NCBI GenBank assembly: GCA_030271035.1
Contig: JAMBUN010000349.1
Coordinates: 61,207-125,206 of the forward strand
Origin: Microascus cirrosus
Taxonomy: Eukaryota; Ascomycota; Sordariomycetes; Microascales; Microascaceae
Reading direction: 5' to 3'
Length of the DNA stretch: 64,000 bases
Shown in pieces: positions 32,719 to 43,212 of the stretch. A program made the position numbers and the translations under genes. How positions within the stretch are numbered: position 1 is the first letter of the stretch; each line of letters opens with the position of its first letter. The notes below the pieces were generated by a model. That model was not told where the DNA came from. It made no database searches and saw only the letters and a list, made by a program, of their open reading frames with translations.

Positions 32719-34381
32719 ATGGTTATCACCCCACGGACCGAGATGGCCTCGACACCATACATTATCCATCCTCAGTACTCCTCCAGAGTCCTCGTCAGAG
32801 GAACGCCAGAGTACGAGCGTTGTCGACGAAACAACCCCAGTGCGGCGACTCCGGATCGCTACCCACAAGAGATTCATCTACCAGAGACTCCAGAAGATGT
32901 CTCAGCAGCGCTCCTCAAAGCGGCGGAGCTTGGTGTCCACGTTGGTATTCGCAGTTCCGGCCACATCTTCGGTCTTGGCGCGCTGGTCCAAGACGGCGTC
33001 ATGATCGACACTTCCTTCTTGAACCGCCAGATCGATTATGATGTCGTCACACAGGAGATCTCCTTTGGTCCTGCAGTCAGAGTAGAGGAGGTAGCAGCCA
33101 AATTGGCAGAAATCAAAAGATTTTTCCCCCATGGCCACGCCCCGACTGTTGCGGCGGGCGGCTTCTTGCTTGCCGGGGGTCAAGGCTGGTTCGTACGGGG
33201 CTGGGGGGCGACAGCTCAGAGCTGGATCACCAAGATGGAAATTGTCGTGCCCGACGGCCGAGTCTTAACGGCGAGCAGAACCGAGAACCAGGACCTGTTT
33301 TGGGCGGCCCGGGGTAGTGGTCTCGGCTTCTTCGGCGTTGTAACGCGGTTCTGGGGTCGCACCATTCCAGCATCGACTCTTTGGGAACGCACCTTCACCT
33401 TTGAGGTCGGAAATAAGTACGAGACACTAATGACATGGGCCCTGACAAAGGGAGACGAGACCCCCAAATACGGCACAGATCTCAACATCACCATATACTA
33501 CCCTGAGAAATATGATCCGACTTGCTCTGGTGACGATATCCCAAAACCCGGCATTTTACACATGAACCTCAGCCTACTCTGCTATGCCGACACGAAGCCA
33601 CAGGCTAGAATCCTTCTCAGTGCATACGACAACATGCCGGCTGATGTGAAGGATTCCCTTTTGGAAATGAAGCCAGTCACCAGCACATCCTTCCAGCGCA
33701 TATTCAAAAAGAAGCGTGGCTTCGTTGGCCTTGGCGGCGACAAGAGGTGGACCATTCTGAGTATGCTCAGTGAGCCTTCAATTCCAATGCCTCAAGTACG
33801 TATCCCCGCAACCGCACTCAATACCATTCTATATATGTTGATTCTGCCCTACGTTTGATCCCGGATGTGGCGCTGACGCTGTCGATTAAGCTTCTCTCCG
33901 CTGTCAAGCCAGCGCTCCTCGAGCTTCCCACGCGCACTTCCGTTGTGTTCATCTGTACCTGCGATATCGTGCCCGACGAGGTCGACTCGGCAGTCAGCAT
34001 TCCGCAGCAGTATTACATCTCGACCATTACTCAGTGGACAGATCCCAAGCTCGAGCCCGGTATTTACAGGCCGATGCGCGATAGATACCGACGTGCACTC
34101 CCAGCAGCCGCCGGAGTTTATGTAGCTGACTACGACGTCACTTGTGATGATACCAACGTGAGATTCTCTACTCAACCCCGAAGCCGTGCCATTAGATGTA
34201 TGGCACCACGCTTGATATTAACTGTATTCCTCCGCAGGGCAAAGTCATGTCCGACACTGCGTTGGCTCAATTCTTGAAGATTCGGGAAAAGTGGGATCCC
34301 AAGGGTCTATTTCCCAACTACAAGAAGTTCATCGAAACACATGACAAGGTGAACCGAGGCTTAAACAAGGCGAAGATTTGA
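32719..34381 (+). CDS. FAD-linked oxidase, berberine-bridge/6-hydroxynicotine-oxidase type
   Basis: Exons by eye: 32719-33795, 33891-34157, 34238-34381; 495 aa. The N-terminal FAD_binding_4 (PCMH) domain spans roughly residues 50-220. The motif IRSSGHIFG supplies the His that in this family binds FAD covalently, followed by DGVMIDTSFL and the GGFLLAGGQGWF loop. The C-terminal BBE element is represented by REKWDPKGLFPNYKKF. No signal peptide, unlike secreted BBE enzymes, so probably cytosolic. Such enzymes oxidise alcohols, amines or sugars with oxygen. In this block it could act on a phenolic side chain, but nothing in the sequence fixes the substrate. A second Met (MASTPY) eight codons in is an alternative start. 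Confidence 0.88.
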
Positions 34382-35078
34382 TCTACCAAGGGCCATATTA
34401 GGGCAGCGGGAGGTGCCGGTCCTGTTAATAATTCTCATATTCAGCACGGAAATTAAGAAAGCTGCCTACCTCAGATAAAATGGCAAACCTTCATAGATAT
34501 GCCTTTAAGCCAGAAACTCATTGACCCAACTACCATTCTCATATTTTGAAATTATACTCTGCGATTATCATCGGTTCAGTATTTCCAGTATACGGGCCAC
34601 TAGAATTAATCATTAGATAACCAGAAACTGTCATGACCCTTGTCTATAGTATACTTAAGCGTGGCGGATCGCAAACAAGAGCACGTAGAGTGTGAGCGGT
34701 AACTGGAGGATTTAGAGGAGAGTAAAGAAAGTAGTAACAGCTGACGATTAGGATGTGTGTTGTGCTGGAGCTAAACCCCGCCCTTCTGCAAGCTGTGCCA
34801 GCCGAAGTCTAGACTTATACGGCTACCAGGATCTTACTTATGGCTACCTTCTGATCAATATACTTGGGGGTAATTAGCCCATGGAGGCGTTATTTATTCC
34901 TTTCAATGAAAAATGGGGTAAATTTAATATTCATGTAGCTGCAACATTATGTCAAAGAGCTTCCATTCGCGGGGGATCACATCTCAGACAAGCATGTTCC
35001 CATTATCATTCGTCGCCATCGAAGTCGCCAGATCGATCAAACAACTCCGTCGCTATATTCTCTCCCGGGTACCGCCTC
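34382..35078. other. Convergent 3' gap
   Basis: It lies between the stop codons of the FAD oxidase (plus) and the FMO (minus). AT-rich, no gene seen, a single CGGAA by hand count. It serves as an internal control for the promoter-motif observation. Confidence 0.5.
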
Positions 35079-36836
35079 CTACTTATATCCATTCATGCTG
35101 AGCCACTCCTGAGCCAATCCACGGTAATCTCTTGGCTTGTATGGCTCAACAATCTCTGCAATCTGTGTGGACTTGCGGTGAATCTTGACCCCCAAGTCAT
35201 TCAGCAACAAATCCACGTAGGGGAGCGCCTCAAATGAGAAGTCAGGGAGCCTGTCCCCATACCCGCATGGGTATCTCCACTTGCCGAACTGAGTATGTAG
35301 CAGGACGTCTTTAATAATCTCGTCATCCCCCTTGGGCTCTCTCTTCAGCTTCCCATCAAAGTAAGCAGAGATCCAGAGGGCCTGGGCGTTGGCAAACGAG
35401 GCCGTGCTGACAGTTGATACCATCCCTGCAAAGGCGAGGTTTCGTTTAGAAAACTGGGATGGTGGGACCATGAAACGGTAATACCGCAAAGGCTCAGTCT
35501 TGGTACGCTCATAGCGCAGAACTGGTTGATTGACGAGAATAGGGAAGCGGTCCAACACTTCGCGGTCAGCTTCTTCGCATAGTCGGATTTGTTTATCGGT
35601 GGGAATCGGAAGCCCCAGCCCTTCAAGTTGGACTCCTTCGTACGTAATTGTCGATTCCTTTCTCCAACCAGTTGCACAGCAGATAACGTCAGCCTGGAGG
35701 ACTGTTCCGTTTGAAAGGTGGACATCCTCGCCGTCCAGAATAGTTATGTCGGCAACATGGACGTGGATCTTGCCCTCTCTGACCTGATCCCACAGACTGG
35801 AATCGAAGTTGTGGATGCCAACGCCACTTCCGGTCCAGAAAGCCGGCTGCCAGGGCTTCAGCTTAAACAGCTCTGGGTGCCTGTCAAAGCCATGAGCATC
35901 AATGACCTCATTGCTCATGGTGTTCCACCAGTTGGCTGTGAGAAGCCTGCCAATTCCTGTCTTGTGCAACCACTCACGAGCAACCCCATACCCATCTTCT
36001 GCACCCCATGGAGCTGGGCTAAACCAGGTCAAAACCCGCGTGTGTAGCAGCTCTTCCATCATTCTACGGAAGGGCGTTACATAGGGAGGGCATAGCCAGA
36101 CGGGTCCTTGACCTGATGGCCGCACGAGAAGATCGACATGGGCGTTACCAGCAGTAGCGTAGGCGTAGGCGCAATCATAGGCTGATTTCCCGCAGCCGAC
36201 GATGACAACATTCTTCGCCGTCTTGGTGGTGTCTCCGTGCTCGCAGAAGTTCTTGGCGTGGAATTTGACGCCTGTGAATGTCTCTTCGCCGACATAGGTG
36301 GGGAGGTTCGGCTGTGAGGTGAGACCTGTCGCAACAACAAGCTTTTGAGTGTGAACGGTAGTCTCCACCCCCGAGATCACAGTGGACAGCTCCCATATGC
36401 CGTCTTCGCCCTGCTTAGCATGCCGAACTTCAGTATTCAGCTTCGTCCTCTCGTAGATTCCGAAGTGCTTCGCGAAATCCGTCAGGTAACGGTGCAAAAC
36501 CACGGCCGGGATATGTTCTCCGTGTTTGACCCCATAGATTTCCTCTACCATGGGGAAGTCGGGGTGTTCGTATGACCCCCAAAAGTTGTTCGACTTGAGG
36601 CCTGGGTACAGTCGGTCCTGGGACCAGCTGCCGCCGAAGCTGCTGGCCGAGTCCAGCACGATGAGCTTCTCAGAAGGGTGTAGCTCAAGGCGCGTCTTCG
36701 CAGCAGAGAGACCGAACCAGCCTTTGCGAGAGAAGTAATATTTTTGTTAGTACCTGACTATACCTGAAAATCTGAGCTTCATCACATGTTACATACCGGC
36801 ACCGACCACAACTACATCGTATATGTCCATTGTCAT
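35079..36836 (-). CDS. Flavin-containing monooxygenase (FMO/Baeyer-Villiger-like)
   Basis: NADPH- and FAD-dependent oxygenase. Exons by eye: 36836-36797 and 36721-35079; 560 aa. The first intron interrupts the FAD motif VGAGWFGLS (GxGxxG). The class-B signature FTGVKFHAKNF matches FxGxxxHxxxF, the NADPH-binding motif is VIVGCGKSAYDCA, and the late CCATGWR corresponds to the ATG motif. The length and C-terminus agree with fungal FMO-like proteins. It may N- or C-hydroxylate, or insert oxygen next to a ketone. Position between the FAD oxidase and the MFS gene, and a CGGAA-rich upstream region, place it in the catabolic block. Confidence 0.9.
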
Positions 36837-37484
36837 AGTGCAAAAGTGGTATTCTCTCAAACTCGTGTAGGTTACAAGGTGTGTGAACTAACCGGGGCAA
36901 TACCCATATTATCGAACGTTACATACAAACTAAACTTTGCAGGATAGTAACTCTCCATCTGGGAGGCCGCCGTCTAATGCAATAGCCTTGATTACACGCA
37001 AGCTACCCCGGATGAACCGTCAGCCTGAATCTTCCCATCATTGGCTTCGTTCCGGCCGGAGACAGAGCGTTATTCGGAAAAAAGCCGAAATTTGTGGTAG
37101 AGCGGAAGATACCGGAAGAGATCCGAGTACGTTGCATTCATTCCGCCTTGCGTTCCCGGTGCCCTGACTAGGCTAAGTGGAGAGTGGGAGGGGTAGGGGC
37201 TGCGGAAAGGACTCTGAGGATTGAACGCGTCTGGAGCCAGCCTACCAATTGCTTTGTGTAATCGTGAAGACCGTAATATCAATCGATTCAAGCACACAGC
37301 ATTTTGAAATCGCACAGATCGTATCCCTACAGCAGCAGTGATTGTCACGCGTCGATGCTCTTAACATCGCAAGCTTGTAATAGCAATTCGGCGCTGGCGC
37401 GTATTAAAAAGATCTTTGGTACAGACTCTGAGGTAACTGGATGCTCTAGGGCCATTGCCGGCAGTTTTCCGATCTCTTAACATT
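36837..37484 (-). promoter_or_regulatory. FMO upstream region with CGGAA cluster
   Basis: CGGAA or TTCCG occurs at 37050, 37075, 37103, 37113, 37141, 37203 and 37468. Most lie in a 160-bp window 210-370 bp upstream of the FMO ATG. The far end is the 3' flank of the MFS gene. No gene seen. Confidence 0.45.
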
Positions 37485-39177
37485 TTAATTGCGAAACCTG
37501 AAGCCGGGATGGTGCCAGTCGAGATCCTGTATCTCAGCCACGTTCAGTCCGCTCAGTTCGGCTTCGACGTTCCTCGAGGCCCTTTTCTTGTTCGTGGCGC
37601 GGATCCAAAAATACATTCCAACGGCGAGAATAAAGATGGTCGATTGCGCGGCCAGGTTCAAGCCATTGCCGATTCGGTAGAGCGGCCGGTCGAACGACAG
37701 GAAGGCCCATGTTGAGATTAGCCCGCCAATGTTGCTGAGCATAACCGTGAAAGCGATTCCCGAGGAACGGGCCGTGTCTGAGAGGAGGTTTGCTGAGACG
37801 TGCGAGCTGGTCATGGCTCCGTATGCGAAGATGCCACAGACAGGCAGAAATGTCGCTGCGTAGCGGACATGCGCTACTGACGTGGCGAGGAACATGCTAT
37901 AACCGATAATAGAGAAGGGTGCGAATATGATCAAGAATATGCCTCGCTTGTCCAGCCTCCAGCTGAGGTAACAGAAAATCAGGCACATGACGGTGCCGAG
38001 AGCGTACGGTGGGACGGTGAGGAGCTGTTGGTCAGTAACTGTTCTCTCTGGGAAGATGGTCTGCACAATCGTCGGAAGGAAAAAGGAGAGTCCGTGGACC
38101 GTGATGTTGTTCAAGAGAAAGATCATGGCAGTTGTAATCACAACAGGGCTCGTGATCCCGGCTACGAACTTCTTCTTGGTGTACTTGTCGATGACCTCCG
38201 TCGTTCCAATTCTCTCTGACTTGACGCGGTCAGCAGCCAATGTCTTTTCCCCCGCCGTCAGCCAAATCGCGCTCTCAGGCCGGTCTGTCAAGGTAGCCAG
38301 GGCGATGAACCCGACAATGGCAGTGATGATTCCTGCACGCAGATCAAATCAGCCTACGCGCAATACAGTGCCAACGACTCTCCGCTCCTAGCCCATACTC
38401 ACCCTCTATGAGAAATATCAACTTCCATGACTGAACGGATCCGATGTCGGGAAGCCTCAAGATGGCAGAGGCGAGAAGTCCGCCAAACGCGCCGGCCAGC
38501 GAGGCCGAAATGATGAATAGCGAGAGACGGAAGGTCAGCTCACTTCGTCTGTACCAGCGAGATAAATAGTAGACATTCGCTGGTAGCATCGGAGCCTCGA
38601 ACATTCCGAGGAGGAACCGCAGAGCGCAGAGCTGAGAGAAGTTTTTGACATACGCTGTCCCAATGGTGCAGATACCGAAGCCGATGCAGCAGACCGGGAT
38701 GAACCAACCAGGTCCGACCCACTTGCAACACATGTTGAGGGGGATTTCAAATAGTATATATGAGATGTAGAAGACTGAGAGGCAGGCATTATACTGGTAA
38801 CCTGACATGCCCAGGTCTTCCTCCAGACTGGCGACCCTGGCGTTGCCTATGGGCATTGGGTTGATTAGATGCACGATGACAGACGGAGGGCCCTCCGAGG
38901 ACATGCCATGACAGAGAAACATACCGATGTTCGCGCGATCGATGAAGCACAGAACTGCGGGCGATACCTGTTAGAGGGGTGGACAACGTTCGAGAGTGTA
39001 TGCATTTATTGCCTCACGGTAGATAATGCTGATCAGAGGCATCAGGTACAAATCGATTTTGAGGCGAAGCTTGGATTCGGCAGTGGAATCCAAGACGGTT
39101 TGTTCCAGTGCCAGCCTCGCCTTCGCATCCTTGGGTACGGCTGCCTCATCCAGGCCGGAGGACCTTCTCTCTTCCAT
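37485..39177 (-). CDS. MFS transporter, anion:cation symporter (allantoate/nicotinate permease) family
   Basis: Exons by eye: 39177-39018, 38954-38925, 38846-38403, 38332-37485; 493 aa. The 30-bp second exon encodes LCFIDRANIG, the family signature at the first helix. This is followed by the usual twelve-helix pattern (GYQYNACLSVFYISYILFEIP; GMFEAPMLPANVYYLSRWYRR; WKLIFLIEG). No signal peptide; a plasma-membrane carrier is expected. Members take up carboxylates such as nicotinate, allantoate, vitamins or aromatic acids with protons. Between the FMO and UbiD genes, a role in uptake of an aromatic acid is likely but inferred. Its upstream region carries five CGGAA/TTCCG elements. Confidence 0.9.
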
Positions 39178-39677
39178 ATTCAGGGTAGTTTGATGTGAAT
39201 AATGGGGACGTTACTTGGCGGTAAAGAGTCAGATCGTCCGTACTCTAGTAAGGATTCGATTACAGATGCTGTGCGCAGATGGCTGAAGTGACTTTCTATT
39301 CATCGTCTCGATGCTTCCGCGTGTTTTAGGGCCTGGGCACCCTAGTCCCAGTCGAGACAAAACACGCCAGAAGGCCGTCCGGAAACATCAATTTTACTGA
39401 ACAGGGGGGGGCAGGTCGCAGTAACGACAGGAGTGGAATAGGTGATACGGATTTCCGTCCTTTAGGAACGTGCCGAACGCCACAGGTATCATGGTACCCG
39501 AGCTACCTAACTCGGATTTCATCCTAGTTAATACGGTGCATATCAGACCCATCTTGCGAATTGGCCGGTTCCGAGATAGCGGATCCCCCACATCTGTCAA
39601 ATGCACGCCACCGTTTCCTAGTCCTAGGACCCGACTAAAAGTCCTCAAGAAATCTCCATATCAATTTCCGCTCGTAT
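39178..39677 (-). promoter_or_regulatory. MFS transporter upstream region
   Basis: TTCCG/CGGAA lie at 39315, 39380, 39453, 39569 and 39666: five in 350 bp. The right end is the 3' flank of the UbiD gene. No gene seen. Confidence 0.4.
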
Positions 39678-41309
39678 CTAATCATGAAAGCCCATGTCCT
39701 TCCAAGATGCCAAGACCTTCTCCTGGATCTCGACAGGGTAAGAGGTGGCAAAGTCAACCTTAAGGAAGTTCGGGCCGTCCTTATACTCCATGGCGAAAAG
39801 ACAATCCGAGACTGTCTTGCCACCGCGCCTGGGATCGCCGCCGCCGTGGGACTGGTAAGGCGTCAGTGGCAGGGCCGGAGCATCGTCAAAGGCGTAATCA
39901 TCTCTGACGGGCCGGCATCGGGTTACAAATGCCCAGGTCAAATCGTTGAAGTCGTAGATGTCGACATCGTCGCCCACAAGGAGGAACCGGTTGACAAGCA
40001 TGGAGCATTTCTGATGGAACAGAAGGTTGCCTAGCTCTGTACAGAAGTCCTTCGAGTTGGTCTTTAGGGCGCGCAGCTTCGACGCGTCGATTTGCAGCGC
40101 GCACCAGGTTGCCATGGTCTCCAGGGGTGCGCAGGCGTCTTTGACGGGCAGGTTCTGGCTCTTGCAAAATGTGAGGATCTCGGCTGCCGCCAGGGCTGCG
40201 GTTGTATGCTATGAAGACACATTAGCAATCCAACCCTAGCACTAAAACAGTTGATGACACGCTTTGATCTCTCGGAAAATTAGTCCGGACCACAAACTTA
40301 CCGACTCATCTGTGATTCTCCCCGGGACAGATACGGGAAAAATGGGATCGTTTCTGTAGGTTATGGCCTCAACCCGAAAAAGTGGCATCATGCGACGGTC
40401 GTCATCAAAGGCATATCCGAGATAATCCCCAAACGGACCCTCGTAGGCCTTCTCGTTGAGAGACATGAAGCCCTCCATAACGATCTCACTATTCGCCGGC
40501 ACCATCAGATCGCTCAGCTCGCACTTGACTACGTCCAGAGGCGTGCCGACAATAGCCCCAACGTACTCTCCTTCCGACACGCCCTCCGGGATGGGCATCG
40601 CAGCCGCCATAGTCGCGGCCGGGGGGATGCCGAAAGCCAGCGCCCACGGGACCTCGGTCTTGCCCTGCTCTCGCCACTTCTCGCGGACGACATAATTGTG
40701 CTGCCTCGGGTTGACTTGGGCCACGATATGGTTTCTGTCGTGGATCATGCCGCGGAAAATAGACCAGTTTGTCCACGATTCGTCCGGCGTCTGTAGAATG
40801 TGCACACCGTAGGTCTGGATATACTTACCGCCGTCCTCCTGATGGAGCAGCGGAGCCGGCAGTGAATGGAGGTTAATTTCTTTGGGGTTGAGAATTTTGT
40901 TCTCCTTGCACGGTCCCGTCTGCAGCACTCGCGGCTCCAGAGGCTTGGAGGCTTTGGCAGATTGAGTCCTGGCGCAGATATCTCGCCATGATGCGTCCCT
41001 AGGCAAGCCCAGGTTGCGGGCTACCCGGCCGTATTTATCGCGGCCATGCCCTCTCAGACTCGCGGCGTTGCCAAACATCCTCCAGACCCCGTTTTTGGCC
41101 CCTTTGATATTATTGAATAGTGGCGCTCTATTATTGGTCTCGCTCACCCGTCTCACAATAGCACCGACCTCGAGATGGGGATCCACCTCGCGGTTGATCT
41201 CGGCCAGATCGCCATCTTGGCGGAGGACGTCAATGAACGTGCGGAAGTCTAGCTGAGCGTTGATCGCTGCGGCGTCAACTTGGAGTTTGCGAACGGACTG
41301 TTTTGACAT
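39678..41309 (-). CDS. UbiD-family decarboxylase (ferulate/phenylacrylate decarboxylase type, Fdc1-like)
   Basis: Prenylated-FMN-dependent, non-oxidative decarboxylase of aromatic or acrylic acids. Exons by eye: 41309-40302 and 40208-39678; 512 aa, close to yeast Fdc1. Typical elements: LRQDGDLAEINREVDPHLE at the N-terminus, FGIPPAATMAAAMPIPEG, the Glu-containing SEIVMEGFMS and YEGPFGDYLGYAFDDD that hold the catalytic acid and the cofactor site, and VSVPGRITDES before the intron. Start set at MSKQSVRKL; the frame is open further upstream to 41492, but that part is low in family character and probably leader. It is divergent from the UbiX gene that makes its cofactor, separated by 340 bp. The substrate may be cinnamic-type acids or hydroxybenzoates; not decidable here. 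Confidence 0.93.
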
Positions 41310-41649
41310 GGTGTGGTCGTCGGAGGGCGTAACTCTCGTCGAGTATCTTTGAATTGCAGGGCTGCATACACATCGGCCTCTGAGTCGTTTTTTTTTTGGC
41401 CACAAAGCCCCATCATCTATCCAGGCCCAAGCGGGTACTTCCAACTGGTTTGGCTCAATATGGCTAGCGTACCATGATGTGCGTCGGAACATGGTACCGA
41501 TAAGTGATGCAGGGTCCGGAAAGCCCCGGAACTGAACACTTAGCTGGCTCAGAGCGGATCTCCTGTTTGACTAGCAGTAGGCTCGGCTGAGTATGCGATA
41601 CGATTTATGGTAATCGTGTCATAAGGAAATAGTCCATTATGAGACGACA
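41310..41649. promoter_or_regulatory. UbiD/UbiX divergent promoter with palindromic element
   Basis: CGGAA at 41485, 41517 and 41527. At 41515-41530 there is a perfect inverted repeat TCCGG-N6-CCGGA, the shape of a Zn2Cys6 dimer site. A T/A-rich run (nine T) lies near 41388. Confidence 0.5.
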
Positions 41650-42492
41650 ATGAAAACCCGTGCGAGGTCGGACGTCCTGAACTCTGTGCTGGATTCCGTC
41701 ATGGTTCGACCGATATCTAGAGGATGGCCATCTTTCCCAAGCCCATCCTCAGTTTGCTTCCCAGTATCGGCCTCGCGGTGCTTCTCCTACTCATCACCAG
41801 TTGTCAACGCTCGACGGCTGAGTAGCCCGTCAGCCAAGCCACCAAGAAGGACCCAGGCCAACAGCCCCCGTGCCTTCGGCACATCTCCCCCCAGAACCTG
41901 GGCAAACCGCCCGAAAAGGATCGTGGTAGGGATCACCGGCGCTACGGGTACAGTCTTCGCCATCCGCCTCCTCGAAATGCTCCGCGACCTGGGAGTCGAG
42001 ACCCACCTAGTCATGAGCAAATGGGCCATGGCAACGGGCAAGTACGAGACGTCGCTTACCGAGTCAGACATCCTGCAGCTCGCAACCTGCGCGTACACGT
42101 CCAAGGATCTCTCAGCGCCCATTGCCAGCGGCTCTTTTGTCCACGATGGCATGATGGTCGTGCCTTGCAGCATGAAGACTCTGGCCGCTATCCGCACTGG
42201 CTTCTGTGACGACCTCATATCCAGGGCTGCAGATGTGTCTCTGAAGGAGGGCCGCCAGCTGCTCCTGGCGGTGCGTGAGACGCCACTGAGTGATATCCAC
42301 TTGGATAACATGCTGTTTCTCCGGCGCTCTGGAGCTGTCATCTTCCCGCCCGTTCCTGCTTTTTACACGGCGCCTAAGACCATAGACGATATCATCACTC
42401 AGAGTGTAGGGCGTATGTTAGATTCTTTTGGCATTCACTCTAGCGTCTTTAAGAGGTGGACCGGGTTTGACTGGAATTCCAATAAATCTTAA
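41650..42492 (+). CDS. UbiX-family flavin prenyltransferase (Pad1-like)
   Basis: Makes prenylated FMN for UbiD enzymes from FMN and dimethylallyl phosphate. Single exon, 280 aa. The first ~88 residues are rich in Ser, Arg and Pro and poor in acids, a likely mitochondrial presequence as in yeast Pad1. The catalytic domain starts at RIVVGITGATGTVFAIRLLE, with KWAMATGKYE, then VVPCSMKTLAAIRTG and RETPLSDIHLDNM, which are FMN- and prenyl-site motifs. It is transcribed away from the UbiD gene, so cofactor synthase and enzyme are probably co-regulated. The start could be a later Met (for example MVRPISRG), which would shorten the presequence. Family assignment is firm. Confidence 0.93.
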   Translation: MKTRARSDVLNSVLDSVMVRPISRGWPSFPSPSSVCFPVSASRCFSYSSPVVNARRLSSPSAKPPRRTQANSPRAFGTSPPRTWANRPKRIVVGITGATGTVFAIRLLEMLRDLGVETHLVMSKWAMATGKYETSLTESDILQLATCAYTSKDLSAPIASGSFVHDGMMVVPCSMKTLAAIRTGFCDDLISRAADVSLKEGRQLLLAVRETPLSDIHLDNMLFLRRSGAVIFPPVPAFYTAPKTIDDIITQSVGRMLDSFGIHSSVFKRWTGFDWNSNKS

Positions 42493-43212
42493 ACCTTACA
42501 GGTATGAACCAAACCAAGTCTTCACTACCCTTTCGTTCACTCACTCACGTGCTACTCCCCCTTTATTCTTAGATATCTACCGCTGAAGTCTTTCTTGAAT
42601 CATAAAGTATCGGGTTCCTTGCATAGCATTCATACCACTGGTAGAGAGCCCTAGGTGAGAGCGTTCCGATATGTCCCAGGTTAGAGTAAGGTTGGACTCC
42701 AACATCGGATATGTCGGGTATGAACCCGGGTGGGACGCGAACTCTAAGTAACGGATGGAAGGGGAAGTGCGGCTTGGGATCCGATACATAGACTACCACA
42801 CAGTTGCAAATACTAGACATGCATACCTTGCAGGTATCGACTTAAAAAAACTGTATGCTGAGGCAAAAAGTTCAATGAGAAGCCAATAATGTCAGCACGT
42901 TAGACTCCACTTCGACTAGCTGTCGGCTCTTCAGTTATCACCAATCCGCCCAGGGGGGTATGGATACCGTGTGTCGCATGGGGTCCTTGATAAGGTGGTC
43001 ATTAAGGTAATCATGGAACCAATGGAGAGGCATATATCAATAAGCGTCATTAAATCGCGCCACATGTTTATACACAGAAAGCAGCCGCTTGGAGACCTTT
43101 CATCCCACACACATCCATGCCAACCTCATGTGTACACACGAAATAGCTAGTTGTATCCGAAGAGACATACAGAATAGGGGATTGGAGGTCCCATAATCAC
43201 CACAGACGCATT
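42493..43212. other. Convergent 3' gap
   Basis: It lies between the UbiX stop and the Zn2Cys6 regulator stop. No gene or element is evident; a single TTCCG by hand count. Confidence 0.5.

Noticed and set aside
41310..41492. N-terminal extension of the UbiD protein from 41492
   Set aside because: The extra 61 residues lack family resemblance and cross the T/A-rich promoter tract; the Met at 41309 matches the usual start.
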